Source of the DNA: an uncultured Roseburia sp.
GTDB lineage: Bacteria > Bacillota_A > Clostridia > Lachnospirales > Lachnospiraceae
Direction: 5' to 3'
Assembly (NCBI GenBank): GCA_900753715.1
Contig: CAAEAE010000051.1
Location: 30,475 to 94,474, forward strand
DNA: 64,000 bases
The notes under the pieces are model-generated. The model saw only the letters and a program-made list of their open reading frames with translations, ran no database searches and was not told where the DNA came from. Position 1 is the first letter of the stretch, and each line of letters starts with the position of its first letter. Shown piece after piece: positions 62,337-64,000 of the stretch. The translations under genes were made by a program, and so were the position numbers.

Positions 62337-63686
62337 TTAGTCTGCCCGATACACGATTGTCTGGATGGAATGTGGTGCAATTTTTCCTTCTACGCCCATT
62401 CCGTCTTCTCTTAAGGTATATGGACACTCCTTCTCCCCCTTGTTTAACAACACGATTACACGGGTATCATCCGGGTTTAAGAATCCTGTCACTTCTATGG
62501 CATCAGTGTAGCGTGTGGTTCCAAGGCGTTTTGCATCCTTTGCGATGTAACGGCTGAACTGACCGATATAATAGTAGGAAAGTCTCTTTTCAAAAGTATC
62601 ATCTCCCGGCGTGCACATAATTGATGCAGCACAGAAGTTGCCCACATGGTTCGGACCGCCTTTCTCATCAAGCAGAATATTCCAGTCCAAAGATGCGTTG
62701 ATTCCGGCATTTAAGTTTCCCAAAATGTCATGCGCATACATCTCTGCCTTCTGAATTTCACCGGAATCTGCAAATCTTGAGTATTCTACACAGCCCTCTG
62801 TAAAAAAGATTTCCTTGTCCGGATACTTTTTTCTTACCAGCTCAATTGCTTCAAAGTGATCTCCGGTATACCAGTGCAGTGCTTCTCCCTTTACATAGTC
62901 CGCCGTCTTCTTATCCGCCATCACATCACGGAATCTTGCATACCCTTCTTCCTTGTTGTGATCCCACACAAAAATTTCCACATCGGAAAGCCCTTCTTTT
63001 TCCAATGTTGGTCCCAAATAATCCCTCACGAACAATGCCTCTTCTTCTGCAGTGTAAATGCAGGAATCCCAGGTCTGCACTGCCATCGGCTCGTTCTGCA
63101 CGGTCAGCCAGCGGATATTCACGCCCTCAGCCCGGTATGCCTTGATAAAGCGCACAAAATAATCTGCCCAACGCTGATAATAGTCTTTTTTCAGACTGCC
63201 TCCATGGTTCATCTCTCCATTGGTCTTAAAAAATGCCGGTGGAGACCACGGTGACATCAGAAATTCCAGATTGCCGCTTCTTTCCCCTGCCACACGGTTT
63301 GCAGCCGCAATAAACGGAAGAATCTCCTTTCTGTCATGTGCAATGTCAAATGTCTCTAAGCTGTCATCGCCCTCTTCAATATAGGTATAATTTCCAAGTC
63401 CGAAATCGCAGCTGTTCATATGAATACGTCCGATGTTATAGCGCAGACCACTCTCTCCAAAGCATGCCTCAAGAATTTCTCTCTGCTTTTCTTCTCCCAT
63501 CCTGCCATAGACATGGGCTGCTGCCTCTGTAAGCGCAGCTCCAAACCCATGAAATGTCTGATCGGTCACATCCGGGTGCACATTGATAACGTGCATGCAG
63601 TCAGTGACTGCAATCCGCTCTTTTTTCTCTTCTGCCCAGTATTTCTGTTCCTTTTCCGATGTGGTAATGATTTTCATTTCTGCCAT
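62337..63686 (-). CDS. Glycoside hydrolase family 30
   Basis: Cytosolic retaining beta-glycosidase, 449 aa from ATG 63686. TIM barrel plus side beta-domain: GFGAALTEAAAHVYG near the N-terminus, MSPWSPPAFFKTNG, acid/base Glu199 in TVQNEPMAVQTWDS, nucleophile Glu297 in IFFTEGCVEYSRF, and C-terminal strands ending in IAPHSIQTIVYRA. No signal peptide, so it acts on imported oligosaccharides. GH30 includes beta-glucosylceramidases, beta-1,6-glucanases and beta-xylosidases; the subfamily is not resolved. The start codon has AGGAGG 8 nt upstream; ATG 63692 is too close to it. Downstream of an unrecognised gene by 12 nt. Confidence 0.92.
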   Translation of the reverse strand: MAEMKIITTSEKEQKYWAEEKKERIAVTDCMHVINVHPDVTDQTFHGFGAALTEAAAHVYGRMGEEKQREILEACFGESGLRYNIGRIHMNSCDFGLGNYTYIEEGDDSLETFDIAHDRKEILPFIAAANRVAGERSGNLEFLMSPWSPPAFFKTNGEMNHGGSLKKDYYQRWADYFVRFIKAYRAEGVNIRWLTVQNEPMAVQTWDSCIYTAEEEALFVRDYLGPTLEKEGLSDVEIFVWDHNKEEGYARFRDVMADKKTADYVKGEALHWYTGDHFEAIELVRKKYPDKEIFFTEGCVEYSRFADSGEIQKAEMYAHDILGNLNAGINASLDWNILLDEKGGPNHVGNFCAASIMCTPGDDTFEKRLSYYYIGQFSRYIAKDAKRLGTTRYTDAIEVTGFLNPDDTRVIVLLNKGEKECPYTLREDGMGVEGKIAPHSIQTIVYRAD

Positions 63687-63698
63687 CACCATTTCCTC

Positions 63699-64000
63699 CT
63701 ATCTGATTTCGATCTCGATTTTTGCAATTTTTCCTTCACGGATATCCTCTGCAATTTTTCCCTCTGCCACAGGAGATGCTACATTTGCGATGCTGCCATT
63801 CTCATAAGTAAACACCATGCCGCAGATTCTATAATTTCCAAGAATATAATCCTTTTGTTCTGCAAATTTATACACAACATTTGTCTTTCCGAGTAAAACA
63901 CACTCTACCTTTCCGTCCTCTGGAATCAGGTAAGACGGAAGTGCCGGCTGCGGTGTAAAGACTAACGTACCCTGTTTTTGTGTAAATACACTCTTTCCAA
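63699..64000 (-). CDS. C-terminal part of an unrecognised protein (cut by window end)
   Basis: An open minus-strand frame enters from beyond 64000 and stops at TAG 63699-63701, giving about 100 residues. The segment contains PALPSYLIPEDGKVECVLLG, DYILGNYRICGMVFTYENG and a charged end (REGKIAKIEIEIR): mostly beta-strand-like with no motif I recognise. Position 12 nt upstream of the GH30 gene suggests a glycan-related enzyme in the same operon, but this is only context. Confidence 0.7.
   Translation of the reverse strand, partial: GKSVFTQKQGTLVFTPQPALPSYLIPEDGKVECVLLGKTNVVYKFAEQKDYILGNYRICGMVFTYENGSIANVASPVAEGKIAEDIREGKIAKIEIEIR

Overview
The window is a chromosomal segment of a spore-forming Gram-positive anaerobe, most likely a member of the Lachnospiraceae (Roseburia/Agathobacter-like; the genus is an inference). 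Support comes from spore genes (spoIIP, gpr, GerMN lipoprotein), a CIRCE-controlled hrcA-grpE-dnaK-dnaJ operon, RNase J, IreB-RuvX-DUF1292, strong GGAGG ribosome binding sites, TTGACA-N17-TATAAT-type promoters, and gut-type glycan genes (GH43, GH30, CUT1 importer, YesM/YesN). I found no tRNA, rRNA, CRISPR array, insertion sequence or prophage. Both ends cut a gene.

Layout. 1-9.9 kb: spoIIP (partial), gpr, rpsT (opposite strand), then an operon running leftward from one promoter near 9.93 kb: comEA, response regulator, histidine kinase, GerMN lipoprotein, comEC, holA. 10-16.5 kb: arginine biosynthesis, argC-GNAT-argJ-argB-argD diverging from argG, with ARG-box-like operators between. 16.6-19.2 kb: GH43 glycosidase diverging from an AraC regulator. 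19.1-24.3 kb: trpS-glnS-DUF2225-MocR regulator. 24.4-29.4 kb: nucleoside-type BMP ABC importer. 29.5-30.6 kb: AI-2E family membrane protein. 30.7-38.2 kb: mtaB, then ireB-ruvX-DUF1292-RNase J-MltG-like-trmR-U32-lactonase. 38.3-44.2 kb: an HPr-like protein without the phosphorylatable histidine, thiI with a cysteine desulfurase, rsmE-prmA, and mtnN divergent from luxS. 44.2-53.9 kb: two paralogous periplasmic-binding-like/GGDEF proteins on either side of the heat-shock operon and a small coiled-coil J-domain protein. 53.9-64 kb: YesN/YesM two-component system coupled to a solute-binding lipoprotein, a CUT1 permease pair with its own binding protein, a GH30 glycosidase, and the tail of an unrecognised protein.

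How the genes work together. Three themes recur. The first is a core Firmicutes neighbourhood (comEA/comEC-holA-rpsT-gpr-spoIIP and hrcA-grpE-dnaK-dnaJ-prmA-rsmE-mtaB, which are close together in Bacillus subtilis) that is still recognisable but broken up by inserted metabolic modules. The second is tRNA modification: MtaB, ThiI with its sulfur donor, and TrmR overlapping a U32 protein of the type that makes 5-hydroxyuridine. The third is carbohydrate sensing and uptake, in which extracellular binding proteins, a YesMN system and two sugar-receptor-like diguanylate cyclases are all present.

No clear-cut unknown defence or mobile system is visible. The best candidates for new biology are the PBP-GGDEF pair with a shared SCGC motif around the heat-shock operon, the His-less HPr homologue, the coiled-coil J-domain protein, the truncated MltG-like gene, and a small repeated hairpin element found downstream of two terminators.
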